From Owenia fusiformis (Eukaryota; Annelida; Polychaeta; Sabellida; Oweniidae): a stretch of DNA of 12,488 bases. Below are positions 1 to 6,789 of the stretch, in pieces. Location: assembly GCA_903813345.2 (NCBI GenBank), contig CAIIXF020000439.1, positions 1 through 12,488 of the forward strand. The letters are read 5' to 3'. The first letter of the stretch is position 1. Every line of letters starts with the position of its first letter. A program made the translations under genes and the position numbers. The notes beneath the pieces were generated by a model. The model ran no database searches, was not told the origin of the DNA, and saw nothing but the letters and a program-made list of their open reading frames with translations.

Positions 1-496
1 AGAAAAGGTTGAGTGAAAGAAGCAAGAAAAGGTTTAGTGAGGACACAGAAAGATGAAATTTTAGCAAAGAAAACCTTTTTTTAAAGAAGAAGCGTTATGC
101 CATATCTGACGCAGAAAAGGGAGTTCAATTAGATTCAAGCAATTTACAAAAGCTGTTAAGATATAATTTTGATGGCATTAGATGACCACTAGAAGGGAGT
201 AAGTGTATTTCCTTGTATTAAAAATGCGATGGCAATTTCTTGTAGAACTTTATTAAACATTATGACACCAAGGTTTACTTCGAAATTACTAATGGAACAT
301 TTAACACAGGTTGTAAGGGTCCTGCATTTACAATTTTAATTAAAATTGGTCATACAAGTCCTGGATAAACCCTTTTTTGACATTGCTGATGTCCAAAATT
401 CACCTTCCAAATCTTGAGAAAAATAACTTTGAATTTAATGAATCAGTAGGGAAATATTAAGAACATATACCTGAGACATATAAATCAAAACATTTC
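1..496. repeat. Module A, copy 1 (truncated by window start)
   Basis: Aligns by eye, in direct orientation and with few differences, to 6754-7245. Similarity stops abruptly after ACATTTC at 496 and 7245, where the flanks diverge. In one frame both copies read as decayed coding sequence (for example YAISDAEKGVQLDSSN near 97-144 and TKVYFEITNGTF near 268-303), interrupted by the same TGA, TAA and TAG positions in both copies. The shared stops mean the sequence was already degenerate, or never coding, before it was duplicated. It begins inside a 24-nt tandem repeat that is complete in copy 2. Family not recognised. Confidence 0.85.
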
Positions 497-550
497 ATTT
501 TCATTTTAGAAGATCTAAAACAGTCAAAGGGAAATATTACAGATGAGGTC

Positions 551-697
551 AAATTTGCTTAAAACCCGATGATTTGTTTGGCTGTCAACCATCTTCAACT
601 CGATATAATGAGATGGTTCCAAACATTTTACATGGTTATCCTGACATATATCACTTACCTGCAATTAAGCATGGCAACCTTTATGAAAAAAGAAAGA
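551..697. repeat. Module B, copy 1
   Basis: About 147 bp matching 6588-6734, with roughly nine differences seen by eye. Here B follows A across a 54-bp unrelated spacer (497-550); in the second locus B precedes A directly. The spacer holds a possible splice acceptor (TTTTCATTTTAG, ending at 509). Confidence 0.85.
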
Positions 698-700
698 CAT

Positions 701-832
701 ACATATTTGTCCAGAAATCAACCAATCCGAGACCAAGAGCAGCCCTGGAGCAACAGTAAACATCCAACATATTTGTCCAGAAATCCAACAATCCGAGTCT
801 GAGACCAGCATTGGACCAACAGCAGGACCTTT
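701..832 (+). repeat. 66-bp tandem duplication (22 codons)
   Basis: Two units, 701-766 and 767-832, both start ACATATTTGTCCAGAAATC and end near CAACAG. The 66-bp period keeps the reading frame; each unit encodes IFVQKS followed by a P, R, A, L and Q-rich stretch. The units have diverged at several positions, so the duplication is not very recent. Confidence 0.8.
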
Positions 833-1019
833 AGTAGACAGTCAAAGTACATGGGCATCAATATCACTGGCAGTCTCTACCCAGCATGCTCCTGCCCAAG
901 ACATTGATGTTTATGATACACTAGATCCAGGTGTGATATATGATACTGATGATATCTGCATCAAGAAACTGATGATACTGATGATAACTGCATCAAGAAA
1001 ATCAGAAATAATTCACTGA
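801..1019 (+). pseudogene. Coding-like stretch, unrecognised
   Basis: An open frame of about 72 codons without a start codon. It includes STWASISLAVSTQHAPAQ and then an acidic patch DIDVYDTLDPGVIYDTDD (about 894-956), and ends at TGA 1017-1019. Codon composition looks protein-like, but the frame differs from that of the preceding remnant. Near its end a 32-bp tandem duplication (942-973 and 974-1005, first 27 bp nearly identical) shifts the frame. The second unit's frame runs on through 1028 into an ORF ending at 1216. It may be one decayed gene with the upstream remnant or unrelated sequence. Confidence 0.3.
942..1005 (+). repeat. 32-bp tandem duplication
   Basis: The string GATACTGATGAT followed by A(T/A)CTGCATCAAGAAA occurs at 942-968 and 974-1000 with one difference. 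The 32-bp period is not a multiple of three, so it breaks any reading frame crossing it. Confidence 0.8.
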
Positions 1020-1064
1020 AAAGTCTAATGGCAATTGAGAGCAGTACACGATCTAAATACTTCA

Positions 1065-1244
1065 TCAGGGTTTGCCAAGCTTTTTTTTCATTACATGACC
1101 TAAGAACCATATTCTTAGGTCATGTAATGAAATTCGTTGTAAGAATACTAAGAAAATTGCTCCATCAGCAACAAAATGTGAGAAATATTCCAAATCAAAA
1201 ACAGACATTGGTGTAAGAGAATGCATGCTGCCAGAAGAAAATGA
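1065..1244 (-). CDS. Candidate terminal exon of a minus-strand gene
   Basis: Read on the minus strand, an acceptor (ATACATTTTAG, AG at 1246-1245) is followed by 59 open codons and two consecutive TGA codons (first at 1067-1065). The peptide includes GSMHSLTPMSVFDLEYFSHF and FVADGAIFLVFLQR. It starts in phase 0, matching the phase-0 end of the exon at 1354-1471 across a 109-bp GT..AG intron. The last third runs through a perfect hairpin (1086-1132), so this tail may be secondarily altered. The plus strand carries a competing 62-codon ORF (1028-1216). Function unknown; a loose resemblance to GT61-type glycosyltransferases is a guess only. Confidence 0.4.
   Translation of the reverse strand, partial: SFSSGSMHSLTPMSVFDLEYFSHFVADGAIFLVFLQRISLHDLRIWFLGHVMKKKLGKP
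1086..1132. repeat. Perfect hairpin, 21-bp arms, 5-nt loop
   Basis: The left arm (1086-1106, TTTCATTACATGACCTAAGA plus A) is exactly reverse-complementary to 1112-1132; the loop is CCATA. No mismatches, so the inversion-duplication is recent or maintained. It is preceded by a T run (1081-1088). Confidence 0.95.
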
Positions 1245-1353
1245 CTAAAATGTATATTATGCAATTATTTTGGTATTAAAGCTATCAAAATTTTGATAAG
1301 TTTAGTCTAGGCTAAAATATACTGATTTTACTTTGGGACACATATGTACTTAC

Positions 1354-1471
1354 AATTACAATGACTGTACCTAATACCAGCCTTTTATAACATATGGGAC
1401 TGTCAGCAAGGTGTTCTGCTGCAATCTCTTGAGGAACCAGTAGTGTCTGTGCATACAATGTTGGAGCCAAT
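1354..1471 (-). CDS. Candidate internal exon of a minus-strand gene
   Basis: On the minus strand a T-rich tract ending TTTATTTGTACAG (AG at 1473-1472) precedes 118 bp that end at a perfect donor GTAAGT (GT at 1353-1352). One frame is open throughout: one leftover base, then 39 codons including LYAQTLLVPQEIAAEHLADS and PICYKRLVLGTV. Both splice sites, the codon texture and phase-0 joining to the next exon (1065-1244) support a real or recently real exon. No upstream exon was found with confidence. The pattern ICYKRLVLGT vaguely recalls the CFxxxVxG region of GT61 glycosyltransferases, but I would not name it. Confidence 0.5.
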
Positions 1472-1638
1472 CTGTACAAATAAAATAAAAAATGGACAAA
1501 CATAAGTGTGTAAAGATTAAAATATCTAAAAAAAAGTACTCAAACCATATCTAAGTAAAATGAATGATTTTGAATACTGGTTAGTTTCACATTCAGGTGG
1601 TTCAAAAATAAACAGCCTTGGTAAAAGATCAGCAATGA

Positions 1639-1830
1639 ATGAAGAATCAAGATTCTTATGAAAATGATTTTGAGAATGGTGATATGGAACTTTTAATCAT
1701 TATTTCAATGATTGCAGTGACAATTGTTTTATTATTAATAGCAATAATGATAAACTATCAAAAAGAAACTAAAAAAAGAACAGTGAAAGAAAACACCACT
1801 GCAGCATATCATATAATTAAAATAAAATAA
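1639..1830 (+). CDS. Small single-pass membrane protein ORF (hypothetical)
   Basis: A 63-codon ORF with three parts: an acidic, polar N-terminus of about 16 residues (MKNQDSYENDFENGD), one strongly hydrophobic segment of about 23 residues (from MELLIIISMIAV to AIMIN), and a basic tail with KETKKR. The charge pattern fits an N-out, C-in one-pass protein without a cleaved signal. Chance ORFs of this length are common in AT-rich DNA, but the well-formed membrane span with flanking charge asymmetry is less expected. Coding-like stretches follow in other frames (1880-2161), so it could be the membrane exon of a decayed receptor- or adaptor-like gene. No family recognised. Confidence 0.35.
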   Translation: MKNQDSYENDFENGDMELLIIISMIAVTIVLLLIAIMINYQKETKKRTVKENTTAAYHIIKIK

Positions 1831-1915
1831 GTTATTATGGTAATAGATTTATGGAAATAGATTTATGGAATAGATGAAGGACAGGAGGATTTACAGCTTG
1901 ATAGAAACGTTATAG

Positions 1916-2161
1916 AGCAGGTTAAAGGAGAAGAGAACTTCAGTACATAGAAGATATATACATAACCTTTCAGCTTTTCATAATTTCCAACCCTGCTCTA
2001 CAGCTTATGGATTAATTCCCAACCCAAATGCCATGCTACAAGGACAGGTGTCAGTAGCTTCTATGAATCCAATTCCCATACTTCCCATTCCCAATCAAAT
2101 GCCCTATCCAAATCAAGGACAAACACAGTTAGCTAAACTATCTCACATCCTTATTTCTTGA
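1916..2161 (+). pseudogene. Proline/asparagine-rich coding remnant
   Basis: An 81-codon open stretch between TAG (1913) and TGA (2159-2161), without a usable ATG near its start. The second half is low-complexity and rich in P, N and Q: YGLIPNPNAMLQGQVSVASM, then NPIPILPIPNQMPYPNQGQ. Such composition suits a disordered cytoplasmic or scaffold tail. Just upstream (1880-1950) another frame gives an acidic stretch, EGQEDLQLDRNVIEQVKGEE, which suggests frame breaks within one former coding unit that may include the membrane ORF at 1639. It sits directly before a possible acceptor TTGATTTCCAG (2158-2168). Identity unknown. Confidence 0.3.
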
Positions 2162-2194
2162 TTTCCAGATTGATTCAATATATAATGTGGGTAG

Positions 2195-2419
2195 GAGGCG
2201 TGGGATAAGTGGTGGCCACTTCGCCTTATTTTAAAATCAGGAGTAAATCTAAGCAGAGAACATTTAATAAATGATGCCATAAAAAACGATATACATATGA
2301 ATGATCATCAGGATGGGATTAAGAAAATGAGAGAAGTTGAAGTATCACGAGTTCTTCAAACATTTATAAACACTAACTCTAAATTTTTCAATTTTAACCA
2401 AAGTAATGAGTATAATTGA
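2195..2419 (+). pseudogene. Coding-like remnant ending at 2419
   Basis: An open frame of about 74 codons after TAG at 2192, ending at TGA 2417-2419. The peptide is protein-like in its last 60 codons: SGVNLSREHLINDAIKND, then KKMREVEVSRVLQTF and an asparagine/phenylalanine-rich end. An alternative frame, starting right after the possible acceptor at 2168, reads DSIYNVGRRRGISGGHF and stops near 2234, so a frameshift around 2225 would join them. It may belong with the two upstream stretches. No homologue recognised. Confidence 0.3.
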
Positions 2420-2966
2420 TTGGAATTCGGTAATTGATATTTTGTTCGTTGGGATTTGCTACTCCGCGGAGTTGCATTTTATCTTTATTTTTTTATTCAT
2501 TTAAGGTGATGGACACTATAAAGTTTGACTACACTGACCAACAAAGGACGTTATACACCCGCCATTGGGATCTCCCCATGGGAAAAAAATAATTCATCTG
2601 ATTTTTCAAAATGAGTATTCTGCTTCAATTATTACATTTATATGCACACTAGTATCTTGTTGACCTATATTCAGCACTGTATTGATGTATAGGCCACTTA
2701 TTAGGGTCATAATTCAATCATGAAGTGTAGAGGCATAGATTCCAAATCAGGAAGTATTTTTGTGTCTGTCAAGATCCATTTACATCCTACGCATCCCTGC
2801 ATCTTATCCAAATATGTTACTACATAATGAAATATAATAGTATAATCTTTGGTTTTACAAACTTGTATGATATTTGATAAGTGTAAAAGTTGTTTTTGGA
2901 GCATTTTTCTATAGCCATTTTGTAGGGAAAAAATGATGAAAAAATGTACAATCTTTTAATTTTAAG
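2420..2966. other. No supported gene
   Basis: AT-rich sequence without coding texture on the plus strand. A 65-codon minus-strand ORF (2904-2707) exists but has neither splice context nor a recognisable motif. The phrase CCATTGGGATCTCC (2562-2575) recurs in part near 3116-3128. Confidence 0.5.
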
Positions 2967-3069
2967 TATGATCTGAATCGATTGCAAACTTCATATTTGC
3001 ACATTTGATGAGATAAACCATTTGTGTCGTATTGTGAAATTATTAAGTTTGCAATCGATTCAGGTCATA
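2967..3069. repeat. 25-bp inverted repeat with 53-nt spacer
   Basis: The left arm 2967-2991 (TATGATCTGAATCGATTGCA plus AACTT) is reverse-complementary to 3045-3069 with one mismatch. The arms contain ATCGAT. The total span of 103 bp fits a small foldback element or transcribed hairpin; no TA or longer target duplication is evident next to the arms. Confidence 0.85.
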
Positions 3070-4440
3070 GTGTATTTTTGGTATTTCTGTGATAATCAAT
3101 TGAAACCAATGGCCTCTATTGGGATCTGCTGATATCCTCATGTTAAGTCAATGGTGCACAGCCCCATGTAAGTCAATACAACCTTACTGAACGAAATCAT
3201 CCCTATCTCAGCTTATGTGTGTCCGAGCACTTTAATATTTTCCAAAGTATTATATGACATTTTATTCTTCATGTTACACCTACGAATGATTCATTTTGAC
3301 CATAGGGATATTTGCCAATAATTGCACCTTGTCCTTTCCTTTCTTCATGCTAATCAAACCACCCCAGTACATGAAGCGCTCCGCTCTAAAAATCTCTTTT
3401 TATACAACATATAGTCATATCTATTACTTTTTGAGGTTTTAGATTTTAGATATATCGTAAATGTGTTACTTTAAGCTTACGCCAGTTTCATGCCATGTAT
3501 TTGGCCAAATTAATGGCATGGACGCATTCTGATGTTCATAGATCTCTCTCTCTCACTTTGAATTGCATCCATTGCACACGTTACCAGAATGGCAGGAACA
3601 GGGGATTTATTATTTTACATTGTGATTCTAAAAAAAGGTTATCAAAACACAATATATATTACGGAACAGTTTATCTTATCTTCTTCAATCTCTTTTATTA
3701 GGCAAAATAAAATGAATCATTTTGAAACAGATAAGTTTAAGCATATAGTACTTTAAGAATAAGACAGTATACATATTACGTTGTCAAAATATTTCGTCGC
3801 ATTTAATTTCTTAGTCTCTGTATTTTATCAAATCGTAAAAGAACAAAACATTCTTAACTTAATCACTTGGGATCAACTGGAAACGAAGGCAGGCTGTCCT
3901 CGTATCAAAATGGATGTTCTCCCATTCGCAAGAAGTTTCATTTTCACCATGTACTCACTTCATCCTTTTAATTTAATCTCTATTTCTCGAACAGAGTAGT
4001 AAGTGAAGAATAAGTTTTGGTTTCAAAGGATGTATGTGTCAACCTTACTAAATAAATGCCCACTGGCTTGGGAAAGCTATTTTTCCTTTTATTTTATGAA
4101 CGCCCATCACCCATTGGAAAAATGTTGTTCCCTCTCAAAAAAGGCCCATGGGCCAAAAAGAAATATGGTTTAAAAAATTGTAGACCCCTATGTATGTTGT
4201 GTAAACGCCATTTTACAATGAGAATAACATAATTTAACTTTGTTTGTTTGAACAGCTATCACCTGTATATGAACTTTCGTAGGCTAAACATTAAACAATT
4301 AACGTATTGACTTAGCATATTTAGCCTAATATTGCAATGATGTCAACGTTATTCCAATGTTATGTTGTGATTCGCAGAGGTTGCGACAACGAGATTCGTT
4401 TAAAAAATTGTTTTTTTTCAAATAAGATTCCCCTAATTTT
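3070..4440. other. Intergenic, no supported gene
   Basis: No stretch has convincing coding texture or paired splice signals. Two ORFs (3495-3701 and 3781-3999) look like chance openings. A perfect 12-bp palindrome GGCCCATGGGCC lies at 4143-4154 between A runs. Several AATAAA-like strings occur, as expected from composition. Confidence 0.55.
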
Positions 4441-4560
4441 CGGAGAACTGGGTTTCGGACAACTGGGTTTCGGATAACTGGGTTTCGGACAACTGGGTTT
4501 CGGATAACTGGGTTTCGGAAAACTGGGTTTCGGACAACTGGGTTTCGGAGAACTGGGTTA
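4441..4560. repeat. Minisatellite: eight 15-bp units
   Basis: Eight head-to-tail units of CGGANAACTGGGTTT begin exactly at 4441. They are identical except at the fifth base, which reads G, C, T, C, T, A, C, G in order, and at the last base of the final unit (A instead of T). The inner AACTGGGTT is nearly its own reverse complement. On the minus strand an open frame crosses the array (ORF 4571-4326) and gives the pentapeptide NPVxR, x being L, V, F or I. The non-repeat part of that ORF has no recognisable features, so I do not call a gene. Confidence 0.97.
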
Positions 4561-5040
4561 ACCCCCATCAAGGCATATCTTAACAGACTTCAACATCTTT
4601 TCTTTTCCTTCTTTTTTGAGACTGAAGACAATTGAACATTCTGAATACCTTATTGTGCTTAAAATGATTATTATTCAGCGATTAAATACTCTATATTTAC
4701 TCATCCATGGATATCCTACTTCATTGATTTACCAAAGCAAAGCTAGCCCATAAACACACATTTGGTGATTTTTAAGGCTATTAGATGTTTTATCATCTCG
4801 CTCACAGCTGTATAATTTGCCATAGGTTTACTTTATGACGGAGAATAAAAAAAAATAGATATAATTAATTCGTATATCCAAATATGTCTGTGTGAAGTAA
4901 AATACAAATCCAAGGCAATTTATAATATTTTATGGAATATCCGTTTTAAAAAAGCAATTTATTTGATATTTGATTCAATTATCAGACTGACTTTGTTATA
5001 ATTGAATTATTTTGAATTTGTGTATTTTTAATGTTTTTTA
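4561..5040. other. AT-rich flank, no gene seen
   Basis: Low-complexity AT-rich sequence between the minisatellite and the promoter-like cluster. No coding frame, RNA gene or paired repeats were recognised. Confidence 0.5.
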
Positions 5041-5115
5041 GGGAAATCCAGGGAAATCCTTTATGTTAATTTGTATCACGTGATATTTTCAAGGGAAACC
5101 CAAGTAATGGCGCGC
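5041..5115 (+). promoter_or_regulatory. Possible promoter: Rel/kappaB-like motifs, E-box, E2F-like site
   Basis: Tandem GGGAAATCCA (5041-5050) and GGGAAATCCT (5051-5060) match the Dorsal/Rel-type pattern GGGAAAWCC. A third, related GGGAAACCCA lies at 5093-5102. Between them is the perfect 12-bp palindrome TATCACGTGATA (5074-5085), containing the CACGTG E-box of bHLH-zip factors. GGCGCGCTAAA (5109-5119) resembles an inverted E2F site with one mismatch. The cluster ends about 110 bp before the candidate start codon at 5226. Motif matches are seen directly; function is inferred. Confidence 0.4.
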
Positions 5116-5225
5116 TAAATTTCCAAATTGGTTTGTGAAATTTGATTTGATTTTTCGCTTTATTTGTGAGCTGTCCTTGTGTTTTGTTTTATTTTTAGCA
5201 GACTTTGTTTCCAATCACTTACAAC

Positions 5226-5668
5226 ATGTTCGGTATAAGACGTGTCTCTCTAGGATTCGTTTCAAAAGGGTACAAGTGTGTAATGTTATGAATTAAACAA
5301 ACATTGCATACTTTTTAACTGCTTAAGTTTGCAGTTGTTTTATCGTTTTAAGAAAGGTTTTAAAAAGAACTATTATTAGATTTGAGAGGCATTTGCTGGG
5401 AGGTCGCGAATGGAAATTTGAGAAAGTATGCCCAACTATCATTAACATGGGATTTTCTGGAAGAAAATTGTTGGGCCTCCATGAAAAAGAACTGGCTTTA
5501 TTTGAGACTCTTGTGACACCCAGGAAAGCATACCTAGATGCTTATTTGTCACATGAGATAACCCATATCACAACAGCCATGGAGCCAATCTGGCAAGATG
5601 TTGTCGCACAAGCAGTTGAGAAAGAAGCTAATTCAAACTTTCAGGCAAATATTTTTTATAAATGGTAA
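5226..5668 (+). CDS. Candidate two-exon gene, about 110 residues, unknown family
   Basis: Exon 1 (5226-5269) starts at an ATG with A at -3 and reads MFGIRRVSLGFVSKG, basic and without acidic residues, like a mitochondrial presequence. A donor GTACAAGT (5270) and an acceptor TATTATTAG (ending 5379) bound a 110-bp intron. Joining is in phase 2 and continues into an open frame to TAA 5666-5668 (or to a weak donor GTAATC there). Exon 2 has strongly protein-like text: GGREWKFEKVCPTIINMGF, LHEKELALFETLVTPRKAYL, and a helical acidic/glutamine end (EPIWQDVVAQAVEKEANS). Without the splice the frame is open from 5327. The upstream motif cluster supports a promoter here. No domain recognised; the HEITH string resembles a zinc site only superficially. 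Confidence 0.45.
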
Positions 5669-5715
5669 TCTACTTACTGCACTCCCGGTTCATTTAGCGA
5701 GTTTTAACGCCAAAA

Positions 5716-5835
5716 ATGAATGATGACTATGAAGTTAGTAGAAGTGAAATGAGAGACCTAAACAGATAAATGGAAGAAATGAAGCTTGATTGGTTTGGAC
5801 AATCATCCTTTCTTTCATATTATCTCTGGTGTTGA
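5716..5835 (+). pseudogene. Short coding remnant with one internal TAA
   Basis: From ATG 5716 the frame reads MNDDYEVSRSEMRDLNR, a TAA at 5767-5769, then MEEMKLDWFGQSSFLS to TGA 5835. Charged, heptad-like spacing on both sides of the stop suggests one former coiled-coil segment in which CAA became TAA. It lies 47 bp after the end of the candidate gene at 5226-5668 and could be its decayed next exon. Evidence is limited to composition. Confidence 0.25.
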
Positions 5836-6093
5836 ATTATCTTAAGACTTATCTTGTGCTCGATACCTTTAGCCTATACCCCTTTTATCCATCATGGATG
5901 CACGTATAATTGTTTTTTTGATGGCCCTTACTCCAGGAATACAATAACAGTTATTTCCGAACGAGGTAAACATTTACATTTGGAATGGTTGTGATGTTTA
6001 CAACATGTTCTGTACTCATGAATTTGAATTATTCCAATGCACGGGAAAAACACTTGCTACATTTAAGGACCGGGAATTGTTTTGTTATCACAG
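5836..6093 (+). other. Mixed frames before the next exon; possible 52-codon exon
   Basis: From just after the TGA at 5835 one frame stays open to TGA 5992 without an ATG and includes GPYSRNTITVISERGKHLHL. A donor-like GAGGTAAAC occurs at about 5964-5972. A second frame (5984-6095) reads YNMFCTHEFELFQCTGKTLA and then stops. It cannot be decided which, if any, was coding. The stretch ends with a good acceptor, TTTTGTTATCACAG (AG at 6092-6093). Confidence 0.25.
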
Positions 6094-6599
6094 CTGAAGA
6101 TGTACATGTCATTCACTCTCAAGATGTGCGCCTTTCAGGCCGTCAAGAGGGCCGATTTGGTCGGACAACTGATCAGCAGAAGCCTTAGGCTGGTCAAACA
6201 GGTGTTGACCTTCGAGGTCAATGACCTAGAATTGGACACAAGTCAGACAGCAGCCATAGTGATCCACTTTCAGCTATTTCCGCCTGCACATAAGTGTCAC
6301 CTGTAGCTCGCTGTACAGGCCGTCACTGGAGTACTTAGCTCTGATTTAAATGGCCTGAAGCTGACGTACTCCGTTGCGAGCAGTGTTTTGAATAGGGAGG
6401 GGTGTGACGACAATGCAAGTGAAAATTGAAATCCTCGTCCCTAGACCTGGATGAAACTGAGGAAATTCATCCAGAGGATGGTGGTGGTGATGGGTGCTAC
6501 AATTCCAGGGAAGATGCAACACATTTGCTGAGTACATGGAGTAAGAAGTTACAAAATATTGTGTCCATCAAAAACTCCAGGTTGAAGAAATTTGCTTAA
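6094..6599 (+). pseudogene. Decayed gene segment with one stop and one frameshift
   Basis: Starting at a T-rich acceptor (AG 6092-6093), the frame is open for 70 codons and contains FQAVKRADLVGQLISRSLRL and TFEVNDLELDTSQTAAIVIH. It meets TAG at 6304-6306 and continues in the same frame for about 40 codons (AVTGVLSSDLNGLKLTYSVA) to TGA 6429. Coding text then continues in another frame from 6423: SSSLDLDETEEIHPEDGGG, then THLLSTWSKKLQNIVSIK, to TAA 6597-6599. GC content is locally higher than the surroundings. The third part has a run of aspartate and glycine typical of a disordered acidic linker. The end abuts module B (6588). Intact form and function unknown; I could not match a family. Confidence 0.5.
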
Positions 6600-6734
6600 A
6601 AACTGATGATTTGTTTGGCTCTCAACCATCTTCAACTCGACATAATGAGATGGTTTCAAACATTTTACATGGTTATGGTGACATATATCACTTACCTGCG
6701 ATTAAGCGTGGCAACCTTTATGAAAAAAGAAAGA
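6588..6734. repeat. Module B, copy 2
   Basis: Matches 551-697. Its frame reads CLKTDDLFGSQPSSTRHNEM and on to EKRKKQW before TGA 6741. Similarity begins at AAATTTGCTTAAAA, exactly where the upstream pseudogene frame ends, so the module boundary coincides with a coding boundary (exon edge or frameshift). Confidence 0.85.
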
Positions 6735-6741
6735 AGCAATG

Positions 6742-6789
6742 GTGAAAGAAGCAAGAAAAGGTTTTGTAAAAGAAGCAAGAAAAGGTTTA
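6742..6789 (+). repeat. 24-bp tandem repeat, two units
   Basis: Units 6742-6765 and 6766-6789 share AAAGAAGCAAGAAAAGGTTT with few differences; a partial third unit follows from 6790. Depending on frame it encodes basic octads such as VKEARKGF or ERSKKRFC, resembling nuclear localisation signals. The same array is cut by the window start in module A copy 1. Confidence 0.85.

Larger units (their letters stand above)
551..832 (+). pseudogene. Coding remnant across module B and a 66-bp duplication
   Basis: One frame reads DDLFGCQPSSTRYNEM and continues through HLPAIKHGNLYEKRK into a glutamine/proline-containing stretch. It stops at TAA 757-759, resumes in the same frame and stops again at the TAG ending at 834. 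The B copy at 6588 has the same frame with similar residues (DDLFGSQPSSTRHNEM), which supports former coding capacity. The first stop falls in the first unit of a 22-codon tandem duplication; the second unit has CAG at that site, so the stop probably arose from a glutamine codon. I do not recognise the protein, and no known domain is visible. Confidence 0.4.

Noticed and set aside
1028-1216. Plus-strand 62-codon ORF
   Set aside because: It overlaps the minus-strand exon candidate, which has better splice support. The shared SLHDLR text is forced by the hairpin. It may still be the tail of the decayed stretch at 801-1019.
2707-2904. Minus-strand 65-codon ORF
   Set aside because: It has somewhat protein-like text (GCVGCKWILTDTK) but no splice sites, promoter or family motif; length is within chance for this composition.
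3495-3999. Two plus-strand ORFs of about 70 codons
   Set aside because: Composition looks random, with no splice or promoter context and no recognisable motif.
4441-4560. CRISPR array or telomeric repeat
   Set aside because: Units are directly adjacent with no spacers, the genome is eukaryotic in character, and the unit is not a telomere motif.
4326-4571. Minus-strand ORF through the minisatellite as a real pentapeptide-repeat protein
   Set aside because: Its openness is mostly a product of the 15-bp period being a multiple of three, and the unique part has no features.
5555-5566. HEITH in the candidate gene as a zinc-protease HExxH motif
   Set aside because: The motif needs glutamate followed by two residues and histidine; HEITH has the spacing, but the surrounding helix, downstream ligand and protease context are absent in this roughly 110-residue frame.
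6346-6537. Minus-strand ORF with a histidine run
   Set aside because: It is the antisense of the glycine/aspartate coding stretch in the pseudogene at 6094-6599.
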